Positions 18,419 to 29,400 of a stretch of 64,000 bases of DNA are shown here, piece by piece. The position numbers and the translations under genes were made by a program. Under the pieces are notes generated by a model that was not told the origin of the DNA, did no database searches, and worked only from the letters and a program-made list of their open reading frames with translations. The DNA is from CAWJKP01 sp963843465 (lineage in GTDB: Bacteria; Planctomycetota; Planctomycetia; Pirellulales; Thermoguttaceae), in assembly GCA_963843465.1 (NCBI GenBank), contig CAWJKP010000003.1:1240001-1304000 (forward strand), in the 5' to 3' direction. Numbering within the stretch: position 1 is the first letter of the stretch; every line of letters starts with the position of its first letter.

Positions 18419-21138
18419 TCATCCGCCCTTGGCCAGCGTGCGGATTTCCTCCGGAGCCAGCGAGCGGTTGATGATGCGGAAGTCATCAATGCGGCCCGCG
18501 AAGTAATGGCCGGGCTCCTCTACCGCGCGGCCGTCATGGAACAAGGTGTTGCCGCAACGCCCAAGGTTGATGTCGCCGCTATGCGCACCCAGCACCGGCG
18601 CCTTGCCTTCCCCGATCTTCCGGCCGTCCAGATAGGACTCCACCGTGAGTTCCGTATCCTCCGCCTTTGCGGCGCGCAGGACGAGCGCCGCGTGGTGCCA
18701 GCGGTCGCGATCGACGCTCCTGCCCGGCAGCCAAATGCCCTTGCGCCCGTTCCAAACACCGGCGTACAGCACGTCGCCGTCCAGGTACAGGTTGATGCCC
18801 GATCCCGGGCCGCCTTCCTCGTAGAGCACCTGTGGCCGGCTCTTCGGTTGGTCCTTCCCTGAGGGCGCTGCGAGCTTCTCCGTACCGCCGGCCCGGAACC
18901 AGAGTGCGATGGTCCGGTTGCGGCACGCGGCGGCCGAGTTGATGTCCGGGTTTGCGGCGATTTCGACGCGGTCGTGCTTTCCGTCCAGTTCCAGCACGGT
19001 GCCGCGTTGGGGATCGTTGACCCACGTGCCGCCGACCAGGAAGCCGATATTGCCCGCCCCGGAGGCGTCGGGGATGAAATGATACTCGATCTTGTCCCAG
19101 GTCGACCGCCAGTGCCAGCTCTTCATGCCTTTTGCCAGGGCGCCTTTCATCAGCAGCCGGCAGACGAGGTTCTCGTCGGGCTTCAGGCCCACGAAGATCG
19201 GCACTTGCTGTCGCACCACTTCGGTTCCGCCCTCGGAGCCCGTCACGCTCAGCAGGTACTGCCCCGCCTTCGCGTAGCGGTGCGTGACCCGGTCACCCGT
19301 GCCCCGTGCGCCGTCGCCGAACTCCCATTGGGCCGGGCCGATCGCGCCGGCAGGAGTGTACTTCTCCGTAACCTCGAAGGAAGCCTCGGCTCCCACGTCG
19401 AGGAAGCGGGCAGCCTCCAGCCGGAAGGAAGCCGGGCCGCCTCGGACCACCGTGCGGACCTGATGGCCGTTCTCGCTCACCTGGTAGAACGAGCCCGACT
19501 GCGGCACGTCGACCGTAATGGCTCCGTACTCGGGAACGGTGATCCGCACGCCCAGGCGGGCCCGGCGCGGAGCATTGGCCAGCACCAGCCATTGGCGGTT
19601 CGGCGCCGCCGAGGACCAGGGCCAGGGCAAACACGGGAATCTCGGTCTGCATCGCGGGCGGCCGGGCGTTGTCGAACTCTTCGGACCGCAATTCCTTGGG
19701 AGTCAGGCTGGTCTCCAGCAAGAACCAGCGGTCCACGTCCTTGTACTCCGGCGGGATATCGAACTGGTACGGATGCTTGCGGCCATGGTTGGCGACCAGG
19801 GTTCCCTTACGCCAGAACTTCTGCAAGACCTGGTTGTCGTAGATGCGGTCCACGGTCCTCACGATCGACTCGAAATAAGGGCCCGCGTACTCGACGGTCT
19901 CCAGCCAACCGCGGAATTCGCGGACCGCGCGGGCCCGGGTCAGCCAGAGGCCGAACTGCACGAACCCCTCGTAGCGCTCGGGCGTGAACGGCTGTCCCTG
20001 CCGCGCGTAGAACCTCCGCTTGTCGTTGCTTTGCCCCGGCTGATCGCCGTCCCAGGTCGACAGCTCGAACCAGAACTCGGGCCGGACCCGGTATACCTCC
20101 TTGAGCGCGAAGACCCAGTTCATCGACTCCACCTGCGGGCTCCAGAGGGTATAGTCGGTCAGGGCCATCCAATTGTGCAGATAGTACGACGGCGAGCCGC
20201 CGTCCCAGCACAGCGGGAACGGATCGAGCCGGCCGGCCGTAATGAGCGAATACTCCTTCCAGCCCAACCAACGCCCGAAATGCACCGGCGCAAAGGCCTC
20301 GTAGCCGATGAACCGCACGTTCTTCTTCCAGGGCTGACTTGCCAGTCCGGCGCAGGCCCTCCAGCAGGGCCCCATAGCGATCAATCCAGCCGTCGCCGAC
20401 GACTTTCCGCTTGAAGTCGTCCGGCCGGCCTCGGCCGTACTTCTCCAGGTAGCGCGGCGACTGTTCCACTTCGCTCCAGGTCAGCTTGCCGTGCTCGTTG
20501 TTGGAGATCATCAGCACCAGGGGCGGGTCGGGATACCAGGCCTGGATGCGTTTCATCAAGGCGTTGTCCGTCCATCGCCGTCCCACCTCCCGCCACGGCC
20601 CGACCGGCCCGAACGGACAGACCCGGGCCTGCACTTTCCCGTCAACGCCGACCACGTTGGGGTTCTTGTCCGCCGGCAGGTCCAGGAAAGCCTTGTCGTA
20701 AGTCAGCTCGCTTTCCCACTGGGTCGCCAGGAAGGAGAGCGGGAGCCGCAAACGGGCTAGCTCCTTGACGACCGGCTCGTAGGCCTTGATCTGACCATCA
20801 ATGTACTGCTGCCGGCGCGGGTCGCCGGCAGGGAAGTTCGCGTCAATCGAGCGGTCGGTCGGCGGCCAACCAAGCCAGGGCAGGAGATGGTGTCCCTGGC
20901 GGATCAGTTGCAGTTGGTACTCCGGCGTGAATCCTTCGTTGTATGCCCCGCTGCTGTTCCAATGGGCGGCCAGCGGCAAGGGCCGCCCGGCATCGCCCTG
21001 GTTGGAGCGGGTGGCCTCCTGCCGGATCTCCTCCACGGTCCGCAGCAGAACCTGCTCCTGTCCCCGCGCCGGCAGCGCCGAGAGGCTGAGGGCGGTCACG
21101 ATCATCGCTGCGATGACCCCGAGCCGTATTGCGGCCAT
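18419..21138 (-). CDS. Secreted PKD + LamG-domain protein (two frameshifts)
   Basis: Three consecutive open segments form one protein of about 905 aa. The N-terminal part has a signal peptide (LGVIAAMIVTALSLSALPARG) and an unassigned domain (WNSSGAYNEGFTPEYQLQLI, LVLMISNNEHGKLTWSEVEQ). After a break near 20340 it continues as LASQPWKKNVRFIGYEAFAP and PEFWFELSTWDGDQPGQSND, possibly a glycosidase-like barrel. After a second break near 19625 come a PKD domain (WEFGDGARGTGDRVTHRYAK) and a concanavalin-like LamG domain (LELDGKHDRVEIAANPDINS to RIDDFRIINRSLAPEEI). The domain set suggests binding or degradation of extracellular glycans. It is upstream of the lyase on the same strand. Confidence 0.7.
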
Positions 21139-21148
21139 TTCACCTTCT

Positions 21149-22399
21149 CTACTTGGGCACGACGCGGATCTCGTGCATGGCGGGCGGCTTGCCGCCGGGC
21201 TCTTGCCGGCGGACGCGGAGCACGATCAGATCGTCGGCGAAAACGCCCATCTTCAACCAGCGATCGAGGATCAGGTACTGCAACTTGGCCGACATGTTCA
21301 GCTCGACCCCCTTGATCGAGACAATCTCGTCGCCTTCTTTCAGGCCCGCCTTCTCGGCGGGGGAGCCTCGCTGGACCTCGCCGATCCGCACGTAACCTTC
21401 GTCCTTGTCGGGCTGGGCCAGCTTGACGCCGATCGAGCCGCTGCGGAGCTTGACCAGCTTGACGTGCAGCGGCATCTCGTGGCCGTCGCGCTCGATGTCG
21501 ATTTGCACCTCGTGCCCCTCGGGATAGATTCCGGTCAGGCCGGCCAGTTGGACGAGGCTCAGGATGGCGGTGCCCTCGAAGCGGACGATGCGGTCGCCCG
21601 CGCGGAAACCGCAGCCGGCGGCGTGCGAGCCCTCGCCGACCCCCTTGATCACCACGCGCTGCGACTTCTCGGCCTGCTCCACGTCGAACAGCAGGCCGGG
21701 CAGTTGGCCGTGGGCCACCTCGCCTCCCTTGGCCTCCTTCAGCCGCGGGACCCAAATGCTGATCTGCCGCGAGCTGACGGCGTAGCCCAGCCCCGTGTTG
21801 GAGCGGAGCCCCCAGCGCGAGGCGATCTGCCCGTTGATCCCCACCAGCTCGCCGGCGGCGTTGATCAGCGGGCCGCCGGAGTTGCCGGGGTTCAACGCGG
21901 CGTCGGTCACCAGGGCGTCGGTGTAGTTGCCGTTGACCTGGTTCCGCCCGGAGATGATCCCGAAGGTGAAGGTGGGGGCCTGGTCGACCAGTCCCATGGC
22001 CAGCGGGTTGCCGACGGCCAGGGCGTCGTCGCCCAGCCGCAGGGCCTCGGAGTCGCCGATTTTCAGGCAGGGCGCCGTCTCGCCCTTGGCCAGGGAAAGC
22101 TGCAACAGCGCCAGGTCGCCGCGGACGTCGCGGCCCACCAGCTCGGCCTGGTAGTGCCGGCCGGCGCCGGTGCGGACATCGAACCGCTGTCCCTGGGCGA
22201 CGACGTGATTGTTGCTGACCATGAGACCGTCGGGGGCGATGATCACGCCGCTGCCGCCGCCGATGAAGACGAAGGCCGGCTTGACCCGCTCGCACAGGGC
22301 GGGAAGGTCGAGCTCCGCGGCCGCCGCCGGCCGGGCCGCCGCCAGCCAGACCAGCAACAGCCAGAGCAGGTACCCTCTGGGTGGCCGTCTGCCCTTCAT
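21149..22399 (-). CDS. HtrA/DegP-type serine protease with two PDZ domains
   Basis: 416 aa with an N-terminal signal (YLLWLLLVWLAAARPAAA). The trypsin-like domain carries an intact triad: His64 in SNNHVV, Asp94 in RGDLALLQL and Ser173 in NPGNSGGPL. PDZ1 (~232-310, GCGFRAGDRIVRFEG) and PDZ2 (~330-400, SPAEKAGLKEGDEIVSIKG) follow. This is a periplasmic or exported quality-control protease. Its ATG lies 1 nt past the stop of the preceding pseudoprotease gene, so the pair is almost certainly co-transcribed and translationally linked. The ribosome binding site lies within the end of the upstream gene. Confidence 0.95.
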   Translation of the reverse strand: MKGRRPPRGYLLWLLLVWLAAARPAAAAELDLPALCERVKPAFVFIGGGSGVIIAPDGLMVSNNHVVAQGQRFDVRTGAGRHYQAELVGRDVRGDLALLQLSLAKGETAPCLKIGDSEALRLGDDALAVGNPLAMGLVDQAPTFTFGIISGRNQVNGNYTDALVTDAALNPGNSGGPLINAAGELVGINGQIASRWGLRSNTGLGYAVSSRQISIWVPRLKEAKGGEVAHGQLPGLLFDVEQAEKSQRVVIKGVGEGSHAAGCGFRAGDRIVRFEGTAILSLVQLAGLTGIYPEGHEVQIDIERDGHEMPLHVKLVKLRSGSIGVKLAQPDKDEGYVRIGEVQRGSPAEKAGLKEGDEIVSIKGVELNMSAKLQYLILDRWLKMGVFADDLIVLRVRRQEPGGKPPAMHEIRVVPK

Positions 22400-22400
22400 T

Positions 22401-24470
22401 TCACTTCTCTCCCGCGAGGATCACTTCCACCGCCTTGGTGTCCGACTGGACCATGGTGCCCTCGAACTTCTCGTCCGCTTTGAGTCCGTCGAAGAGTTTC
22501 TGCAGGTCGGCGAGGTTCTCGACCTTCTGTCCCTTGATAACCAGGTGACGCTCGATGTTCTTGCGTTGGACTTTCAGCGTGATCTTGTCGCCGGGTTGGT
22601 GCTGGGCCACGAGATCGGAAAGCTGTTTCCAGGAGTCCAGCGGGCGGTCGTCGACGGCAAGGACGCAGTCGCCGGGCCGAAGGCCGGCCTTCTCGGCGGG
22701 CGTTCCGGGGAGGATGGCGCCGACGATCACCTCGCTGCCCAGGGCCCGGCGGGGATCGACCGCGGCCCCCAGCAGCGCGCCGGAGGACCGCTGGACTCCC
22801 TTGCCCGACTTCAGCCCCTCCAGCGCGGCGGCGATCTTGTCGCCGCGGCCGGCCAGGGCGAGTCCCGAGTTGGGTGCGGCCAGCCAGGCGTGCAGCTCCG
22901 TGGCCGACAGCAGGCGGCCCATCACGGTCCGCGGGCTGATGGGGGCGCCGGCGATGCCCAGCCACTGGCCGCTTGCGGAGATGACCGGGCCGCCCGAGTT
23001 GCCGTAGTTCACCGCGGCGTCGATCTGGAGCCGCGTCCCGTGGTTCCGCTCCGCCGCGCTGACGATGCCGGGATTGAGCGTGTAGGGCGGCGTCGCCCCG
23101 CCCAGGTAGCCCAACACGCCGACGCGCATCCCGAGTCGCGGCTCGGCCCACTTCTGCGGATCGAGGAACTTGGGCGTCTTGGCCTCGATCTTCAGCAGGG
23201 CCACGCCCAGCGGCTGGTGCTTGGCCAGCAGCTTGGCCTCGTGCCGGCTCCCGTCCGGCAAGACAGCCCAGATCCGCACGACGGGATTCTTGTCCTCGAC
23301 CAGGTTCTCCGTGGCATTGTGGACCGCCTCGGCCAGGTTGCCGCCGAGCTCGATCTTCCGCGGGGCGCCGCTCTGCTTGTCCTTGAAGATCGTGTCCTCC
23401 TCGACGTTGAACTCGCTGGTCAACAGGTAACCGTCGGGGGAGACGGCCACGGCGGTCACCGCGCCGCCGGGGCGGCGGAGCATCTGGTTGGCCTCGAAGA
23501 CCTGCGAGACCGACAGGAAGGTGCTGTGGATGCCGGACTGCTCGGCCGGCGACTTCTTGCCCCAATCGGCGATCTTGCCGCGGTACTGCGGCCAGGGGAC
23601 GCGAAGCACCGTCTCCGCCGGGAATTTCCGCTCGACCACCAGCCCGACCAGGCAAGCGGACAACTCGGCGGCCCGCCGCGCCAGGGCAAGAAAAGGGCTC
23701 GGCCCGGCCTGGGCCACCAGCGGCGCGTCGCGGAGTTTCACCTCGCCCGACTTGAGCTTCGGCAGCCCGGCCAGGATCTCGGGCATGGGCACGGCCAGCC
23801 CTTGCCAGCGGAGCGGCGAGACGTTGAGGCTCACGATCCCGCAGAGCTGTCCCAGGGCATCGACGATGGGTCCCCCGTCGGAGCCGGGGTTGATGGCCGC
23901 CGAGGTCTCGATGGCCGAGCCGGCATAGACGCTCTCGCCGCCCTGGTTCTCCACGCGGTACAGCCCGCTGACCACCCCGGCGCTGACCAGTGCCCGGCCG
24001 TTGATGCTCATCGCGTGGTGGGCGTTGCCGAAGGCGTAAACCGGCTCGCCGACAGCCGGGAGCTTGCCGGCCGGCGGCAGGCAGTCCAGCCCCGAGGCCT
24101 CGACCTTCACCAGCGTCGCCTCGAGGTTCTCGCAGGTCTCGACGATCTTGGCCTCGCGGACCACGCCCCCGTAGAAGATGGCCTTGATCTTCGTGGCGCC
24201 CGGCGGGACGACCGTGGTTGAGGTGAGGATATAGCCGTCGGGGGTGAGCACCGCGCCGGTTCCCATGTAGGTGTCGTACTGGTCGGCCTCGCAGGAGAGG
24301 CCCACGGTCGCCCGCAGGCCGTGCTCGATCACCCGCCCGGCCGCGTCGGCGGGGTCGGCCGGCGTCCCGGCCCGGGCCAATCCGCCGCAGGCCGCCGCCA
24401 GCCCCACGATCACCGCCAGCAGCAACCACGCACCCCGTACCGAACCATGCCTTGACCGCAACACTGGCAC
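22401..24470 (-). CDS. Tandem-domain HtrA-like pseudoprotease with PDZ domain
   Basis: 689 aa, N-terminal membrane/signal segment (GAWLLLAVIVGLAAACGGLA). Two trypsin-like folds are followed by a PDZ domain (TPAEKAGLRPGDCVLAVDDR). Domain 1 has TSTTVV at the His site (Thr86), Glu117 at the Asp site and NPGSDGGP at the Ser site (Asp198), so all three triad residues are lost. Domain 2 has TSEFNV (Phe354) for His and Gly422 for Asp but keeps Ser492 in GNSGGP. Neither can act as a standard serine protease. The fold-defining glycines and GNSGG-like loops remain, implying selection for structure. Immediately downstream is an intact HtrA, so a regulatory or substrate-adaptor role is plausible. Confidence 0.9.
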   Translation of the reverse strand: MPVLRSRHGSVRGAWLLLAVIVGLAAACGGLARAGTPADPADAAGRVIEHGLRATVGLSCEADQYDTYMGTGAVLTPDGYILTSTTVVPPGATKIKAIFYGGVVREAKIVETCENLEATLVKVEASGLDCLPPAGKLPAVGEPVYAFGNAHHAMSINGRALVSAGVVSGLYRVENQGGESVYAGSAIETSAAINPGSDGGPIVDALGQLCGIVSLNVSPLRWQGLAVPMPEILAGLPKLKSGEVKLRDAPLVAQAGPSPFLALARRAAELSACLVGLVVERKFPAETVLRVPWPQYRGKIADWGKKSPAEQSGIHSTFLSVSQVFEANQMLRRPGGAVTAVAVSPDGYLLTSEFNVEEDTIFKDKQSGAPRKIELGGNLAEAVHNATENLVEDKNPVVRIWAVLPDGSRHEAKLLAKHQPLGVALLKIEAKTPKFLDPQKWAEPRLGMRVGVLGYLGGATPPYTLNPGIVSAAERNHGTRLQIDAAVNYGNSGGPVISASGQWLGIAGAPISPRTVMGRLLSATELHAWLAAPNSGLALAGRGDKIAAALEGLKSGKGVQRSSGALLGAAVDPRRALGSEVIVGAILPGTPAEKAGLRPGDCVLAVDDRPLDSWKQLSDLVAQHQPGDKITLKVQRKNIERHLVIKGQKVENLADLQKLFDGLKADEKFEGTMVQSDTKAVEVILAGEK

Positions 24471-24659
24471 TTCCCTCGTCGCGTTTTCCCGGCTGCCCTG
24501 GGGCCCGAGCCGGGCAGTGCTACACCACGCGCCATCCTAATTCAAGACCTGCCGCTTGGCAAGGCGCCGGCTGCCCCGGCCCGCTGTCACGTCGGAAATG
24601 CGGGTTAACCCGGATTTATTCATGGCCCCGCGATGTAAACGGCGCTGAGCGCGAATCGA

Positions 24660-24718
24660 AACCCGAAGCGTAAGCGAGGGTAAGTCGCTTAGGCGGCCTC
24701 GCTTACGCTTCGGGTTAC
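24660..24718. repeat. CCCGAAGCGTAAGCGAGG inverted repeat
   Basis: Arms AACCCGAAGCGTAAGCGAGG and CCTCGCTTACGCTTCGGGTT flank 18 nt. This is a variant of the PEAQARE family seen in pheT. No gene is visible in 24471-24757. Confidence 0.85.
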
Positions 24719-24757
24719 GATTCGGCGGTGAATAATCCAGATTGACGGCGTTGCCCC

Positions 24758-26364
24758 TCACCCCGAGGCCCGGAAGGTGATGTGGTGGTTGCCGTGGGCA
24801 TCGTCGCGCGAGGGGAAGTCGGTGCGGGCGTGGCAGCCCCGCGATTCTTCGCGGGCCAGCGCCGCGCGGATCATCAGCGGGGCGATGGTGAGCATGTTCT
24901 GCAGCTCCCAGGCGGACGGCGCGGCGAATTGCAGGCCCAGCACGTAGCGGCACCAGTGCTCGACGTTCTCCAAGGCTTCGCGGAGTCCCTCGGCCTCGCG
25001 GCGGACTCCCATGTTCCGCCACATCAGGCTCTTGAGCGAGTTGCGGATGTCGCCCACGTCCAAGGGCTCGTCCAGCGGTTTGCTGCGGGGATTCTCCAGC
25101 GGCAGGGCGTGGAAGCTGTCGCCGATGCCCACGGCCTCCCGCGACGCGCCTTGGCCCGCCGAGTCCCCGTAAACCAGGGCCTCCAGCAGGCTGTTGGAGG
25201 CCAGCCGGTTGGCGCCGTGCAGTCCGCTGGAGGTGACCTCGCCGGCCGCCCAGAGGCCGGGCACGGTGGTGCGCCCCTGGGCGTCGACGGTCACCCCGCC
25301 CATCATGTAATGGGCGCCGGGGCGGACCGGGATGCGGTCGCGGGTGATGTCCAGGTTGAACTTCTCGCAGATCGCCGCGATCCCGGGGAAGCGGGCCCGC
25401 ACCCGCTCCGGGTTGAGATGGGTCAGATCGAGATAGACGTTCGGGTGCCGCGTCTTCTCCATCTGGCTGACGATCGACCGGCTCACCACGTCGCGCGGGG
25501 CCAGCTCCGCCCGGGGATCGAACTCGGGCATGAAGCGCTGGCCGTGGCGATCCACCAGGTGCGCCCCTTCGCCCCGCATGGCCTCGGTGATCAGGTGCCG
25601 GCTGGAGCCGGCGATGTAGAGCACCGTGGGATGGAACTGCACGAACTCCATGTCGCGCAGCTCGGCGCCGGCGCGGAAGGCCAACGCCATGCCGTCGCCG
25701 GTGGCCACCTCGGGATTGGTCGTCTCGCGATAGATCTGGCCCACGCCGCCGCTGGCCAGGATCGTCTGCTTGGCCCAGATCAGCGTCTTGCCGTGCAGGC
25801 CGTTCCAGACCAAGGCGCCGCGGCAATGGCCTTCCTGGGTCAAGAGGTCGATGGTGAAGGTGTTCTCCCAGATATCGACGTTCGCCGCCTGCCCAGCCCG
25901 TTGGATCACCGCCCGCATGACCTCCTTGCCGGTGGCGTCGCCCAGGGCGTGGGCGATGCGGTCGCGGCCGTGTCCGCCCTCGCGTCCCAGGACCAGGCGG
26001 TCGCCGGCCTTGTCGAACTGGGTGCCCCAGTCGATCAATTCCTGGATCCGCTGCGGACCCTCGCGGACCACGCGCTCGACCACCTCGCGGTCGCAGAGCG
26101 GCCCGCCGGCCTCGAGCGTGTCCGCCACGTGGTCCTCGAAGCGGTCCAGCGGGTCCAGCACGCTGGCGATGCCGCCCTGGGCCTTGCGCTGTTGGATTGC
26201 CACAGCCCGTCCTTGGTGGTCACCAGGGCCGAGAGCCGGCTGTCGACCGCCAGGGCCGCCCGCAGGCCGGCCAGGCCCCCGCCGACGATCAGCACGTCGG
26301 TGAAGAAGTGGGGAACCTGCTTGGGGTGAAAGGGAGCGAGGTAGCGCGGCGGTTGGACGGACAT
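24758..26364 (-). CDS. nadB: L-aspartate oxidase (one frameshift)
   Basis: This FAD enzyme oxidises L-aspartate to iminoaspartate, the first step of de novo NAD synthesis. The N-terminal dinucleotide fold DVLIVGGGLAGLRAALAV is in one frame up to about 26195; the rest continues in another (KAQGGIASVLDPLDRFEDHV). A missing base at AGCGCA explains the break. Key motifs: GREGGHGRDRIAHALGDATG, EFVQFHPTVLYIAG, YMMGGVTVDAQGRT, GLWAAGEVTSSGLHGANRLA and NSLLEALVYG. The short C-terminus and the GLHGANRLASNSLLE stretch fit NadB better than succinate dehydrogenase SdhA, and no sdhB/C is adjacent. nadA and nadC are not in the window. Confidence 0.88.
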
Positions 26365-26435
26365 GATGCTCCACGGTAGGTAGAGGAAAGAGCCGGGCCG
26401 TGTCGGCCCGGACGCGGTGGGAACCTTGAGGATAC

Positions 26436-26482
26436 GTTATGCTAAAGCATAACCTGCTTGTTATGCTAAAGCATAACCTACT
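26436..26482. repeat. GTTATGCTAAAGCATAACC direct pair
   Basis: Two palindromes in tandem with a 24-bp period. The TAG in GTAGGTTATGC (minus strand) is the stop codon of the giant membrane-protein gene. Diverged pieces occur near 37820-37872. Confidence 0.8.
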
Positions 26483-29400
26483 TCTTGCCTGCGATCCCTT
26501 CGCTGTAGGCGTCGAACAGGTCGCGCCAGCCGGGCGGAGGATCGCTGCGCCGGGAACCGCGGAGGTGCTGCTGCTTGTCCATCGGGGTGCCGCCGCCGCG
26601 AATCTCCGTGGAATGCGGCTTCAAGCCCAGGCTCCGCAGGGCCTCCTTGTACTTCTTCCCGGCCTCCGGGCTGAGCCGGGCCTCGCGCCGCATCTGGGCC
26701 CATTGCTGGTAGAACTTCTCCAACTCGCCCCGGCTCCAGCCCAAACGCTCCAACAGGCGCGGGTCGGGCTTCTCCTTGGCAAGCTGCCGGGCGAGGTAGT
26801 CCAGCGCCAGGTCGGTCTGCTTGCGGGCGAAATCGAGGTTGGCCGCGTCGCCCGACGGCGCGCCGCTGGGCTGCGGCGCAGCCGGCTGGTGGGCCTCGTC
26901 GCTGCCGCTGCCTCCGGCCACCGGGTTGCCCGAGCTCGTCGTCCCCGCCGTGGCGGGCTTCGGGTTGGGCTCGTTGCCGGCGCCGGAAGGCTGCGACGAA
27001 CCCTTGCCGCCCGACGTGGAGGGCTGGCTCGCCGGCGGCGGTTGCTGCTGCTGTAGCGTCTGCTGGCCGGGCTTCTCGCCGCCGGGCTTATTCTGCGAAG
27101 TCGAGCCGGGACCTTCGCCGTGCGAGGCCGTGTGGCCCGTCGCATGGTCCGACCGGACCTGGTCGCCGCCCCTGTGGCCGATCTCGCCTTGTCCTTGGTC
27201 CTCCGACTTTCCGGCGCCCTGCTCCGCCGACGCATGGCTGCCGGCCGTGTCGGTGCCAGCCGTGTTCGCCTGCTGCCCGCCGCCTTTGCCGCCGCCGCCG
27301 GAGCGGTCGCCCTTCTCGTCGCCGTGGGAGTCGGACTGATGGGGACTGACCGACGGCGATGACGTTGCATCGTCTTGACCCGACTTGCGTCTGTTCTCGT
27401 CCGGCGAGCCGGGCTTCTTCTGGTGGGCGGCGTTGGCCTCCTGGGGCGACGTGCCGCCGGCTTCCTTGCCGGACGAGTTCCCCTGGCCGGGCTGGTTCTC
27501 CTGTTGCGACGCTTCGCCGCCGTGGGACTTGGGCTCCTGCCCCGGAGCGTTGGTTTTGGCCTGCGGCATTTGTTGCTTGGGGCCGGCGTCTTGGGCCTCG
27601 GAGCCCTCGCCGACGCCCGACTTATCGCCCGGCGGCGTATCCCGCGATGTCGGCGGCTGGTTGTCCGCCAGCTCCTGCGAGCCGTTCTTGGTGCCGCCGC
27701 TGGAGGCCGACTTGGAAGGCGACGGCTGCTGGCCGGTGGTCTGACTTGGGTCTTGGGTCTTGGGGCTTTGGCCTTGGGTCGAGTTCGAAGGCGACGGCTG
27801 CGAGCCCGGCTGCGATTGCTGACCCGGCTGCGATTGCTGACCTGGCTGCGATTGTTGACCGGGCTGTGATTGTTGACCCGGTTGCGATTGTTGACCCGGT
27901 TGCGACTGTTGACCGGGCTGCGACTGCTGACCGCTGCACTGCTGACCCGGCTGCGATTGCTGACCGGGCTGCGATTGTTGACCGGGCTGCGATTGTTGAC
28001 CGGGCTGCGATTGTTGACCCGGTTGCGATTGTTGACCCGGTTGCGACTTCTGACCCGGTTGCGACTTCTGACCCGGCTGCGATTGTTGACCCGGCTGACT
28101 GCTGGCCCGGCTGCGATTGCTGACCTGGCTGCGATTGTTGACCCGGCTGCGATTGTTGACCCGGCTGCGATTGTTGACCCGGCTGCGATTGCTGACCCGG
28201 CTGCGATTGTTGACCCGGTGACTGCTGACCCGGCTGCCTGCTGACCCGGCTGTGACTGCTGACCCGGTGTGACTGCTGACCCGGTTGTGACTGCTGACCC
28301 GGTTGTGACTGCTGACCCGGTTGTGACTGCTGACCCGGTTGTGACTGCTGACCCGGTTGTGACTGCTGACCCGGCTGTGACTGCTGACCCGGCTGCGATT
28401 GCTGACCCGGCTGCGATTGCTGACCCGGCTGCGATTGCTGACCCGGCTGCGATTGTTGACCCGGCCACTGCTGACCCGGCTGCGATTGCTGACCCGGTGA
28501 CTGCTGCACTGCTGACCCGGCTACTGCTGACCCGGCTGCGACTGCTGACCCGGCTGCGATTGCTGACCCGGCTGCGATTGCTGACCCGGCTGCGATTGCT
28601 GACCCGGCTGCGATTGCTGACCCGGCTGCGACTGTTGACTAGGTTGCTGATCCTTCGGCTGCTGTTTCTCCTGCTCCTCCCGGGCTTGGTTAACCTTTTG
28701 CATCGCGTCGGCGGGGTCGGACTCGCCGTTGACCTTGTCCTCGTGTGACTCGTCCTGTTTACCGGCGTTGTCGGCCGTTTGCGGCTGGGCCAAGTCGTGC
28801 TGGTCGCCGTGATTTGGGGAATTGTCTTGGGGTTTCTGCCCTTCCCCCGGGTTCTCCTTGGGCTGCGGGTTAGCCGCGCCGCGGGGCGCTGGGGTGCTCC
28901 GCCGACGGCTGGCCGGACTCCGTTTCGCTCTCCTGCGGCTTGCCTGCGGCGTTCTTCTGGGAAGGGTCGGGCTGGCCTTGGTCGCTGCGGTCCGACGACT
29001 CGCTGCGGCCGGTGGCGTCCTGGCGTTGGGGATTTCCGGCGGGTTGGCCCTTGCCGCGGTCGCCCTGCTTGCGCTGCGGCCCGGAGTCGGCGGCGACCAG
29101 GATCGTCCGCCGCTCGGTCTCGACGTGGTTCGGCTTCCAGGCGCGGACGCCGGCGGAGTCTTCCGTCTCGCGGCAGTCGTCGGCCTCGGCCCAGTAAGTC
29201 AACTTATCGCCCGGTTTGAAGCCCAGTTTCGCCGGCGTGATGGGGCAGCTTTTCTTGAACGGTCCCAAGAGCGGCTTTTCCTGCTTCCAGTCCAGGTTCA
29301 ACAGCGTGCCGGTCCGTGGAGCATCTTGGCCTTTGCGGACCTGCACGGCCACGCGGCGAAGTCCGAAATCGGGATCCTCGGCCAGCACGTGGACCAGGAG

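Noticed and set aside
24758..26364. Succinate dehydrogenase flavoprotein (sdhA)
   Set aside because: Overall length, C-terminus and absence of sdhB/sdhC favour L-aspartate oxidase.
27795..28645. CRISPR-like repeat array
   Set aside because: Units are only 18 bp, contiguous and coding; there are no spacers and no cas genes.
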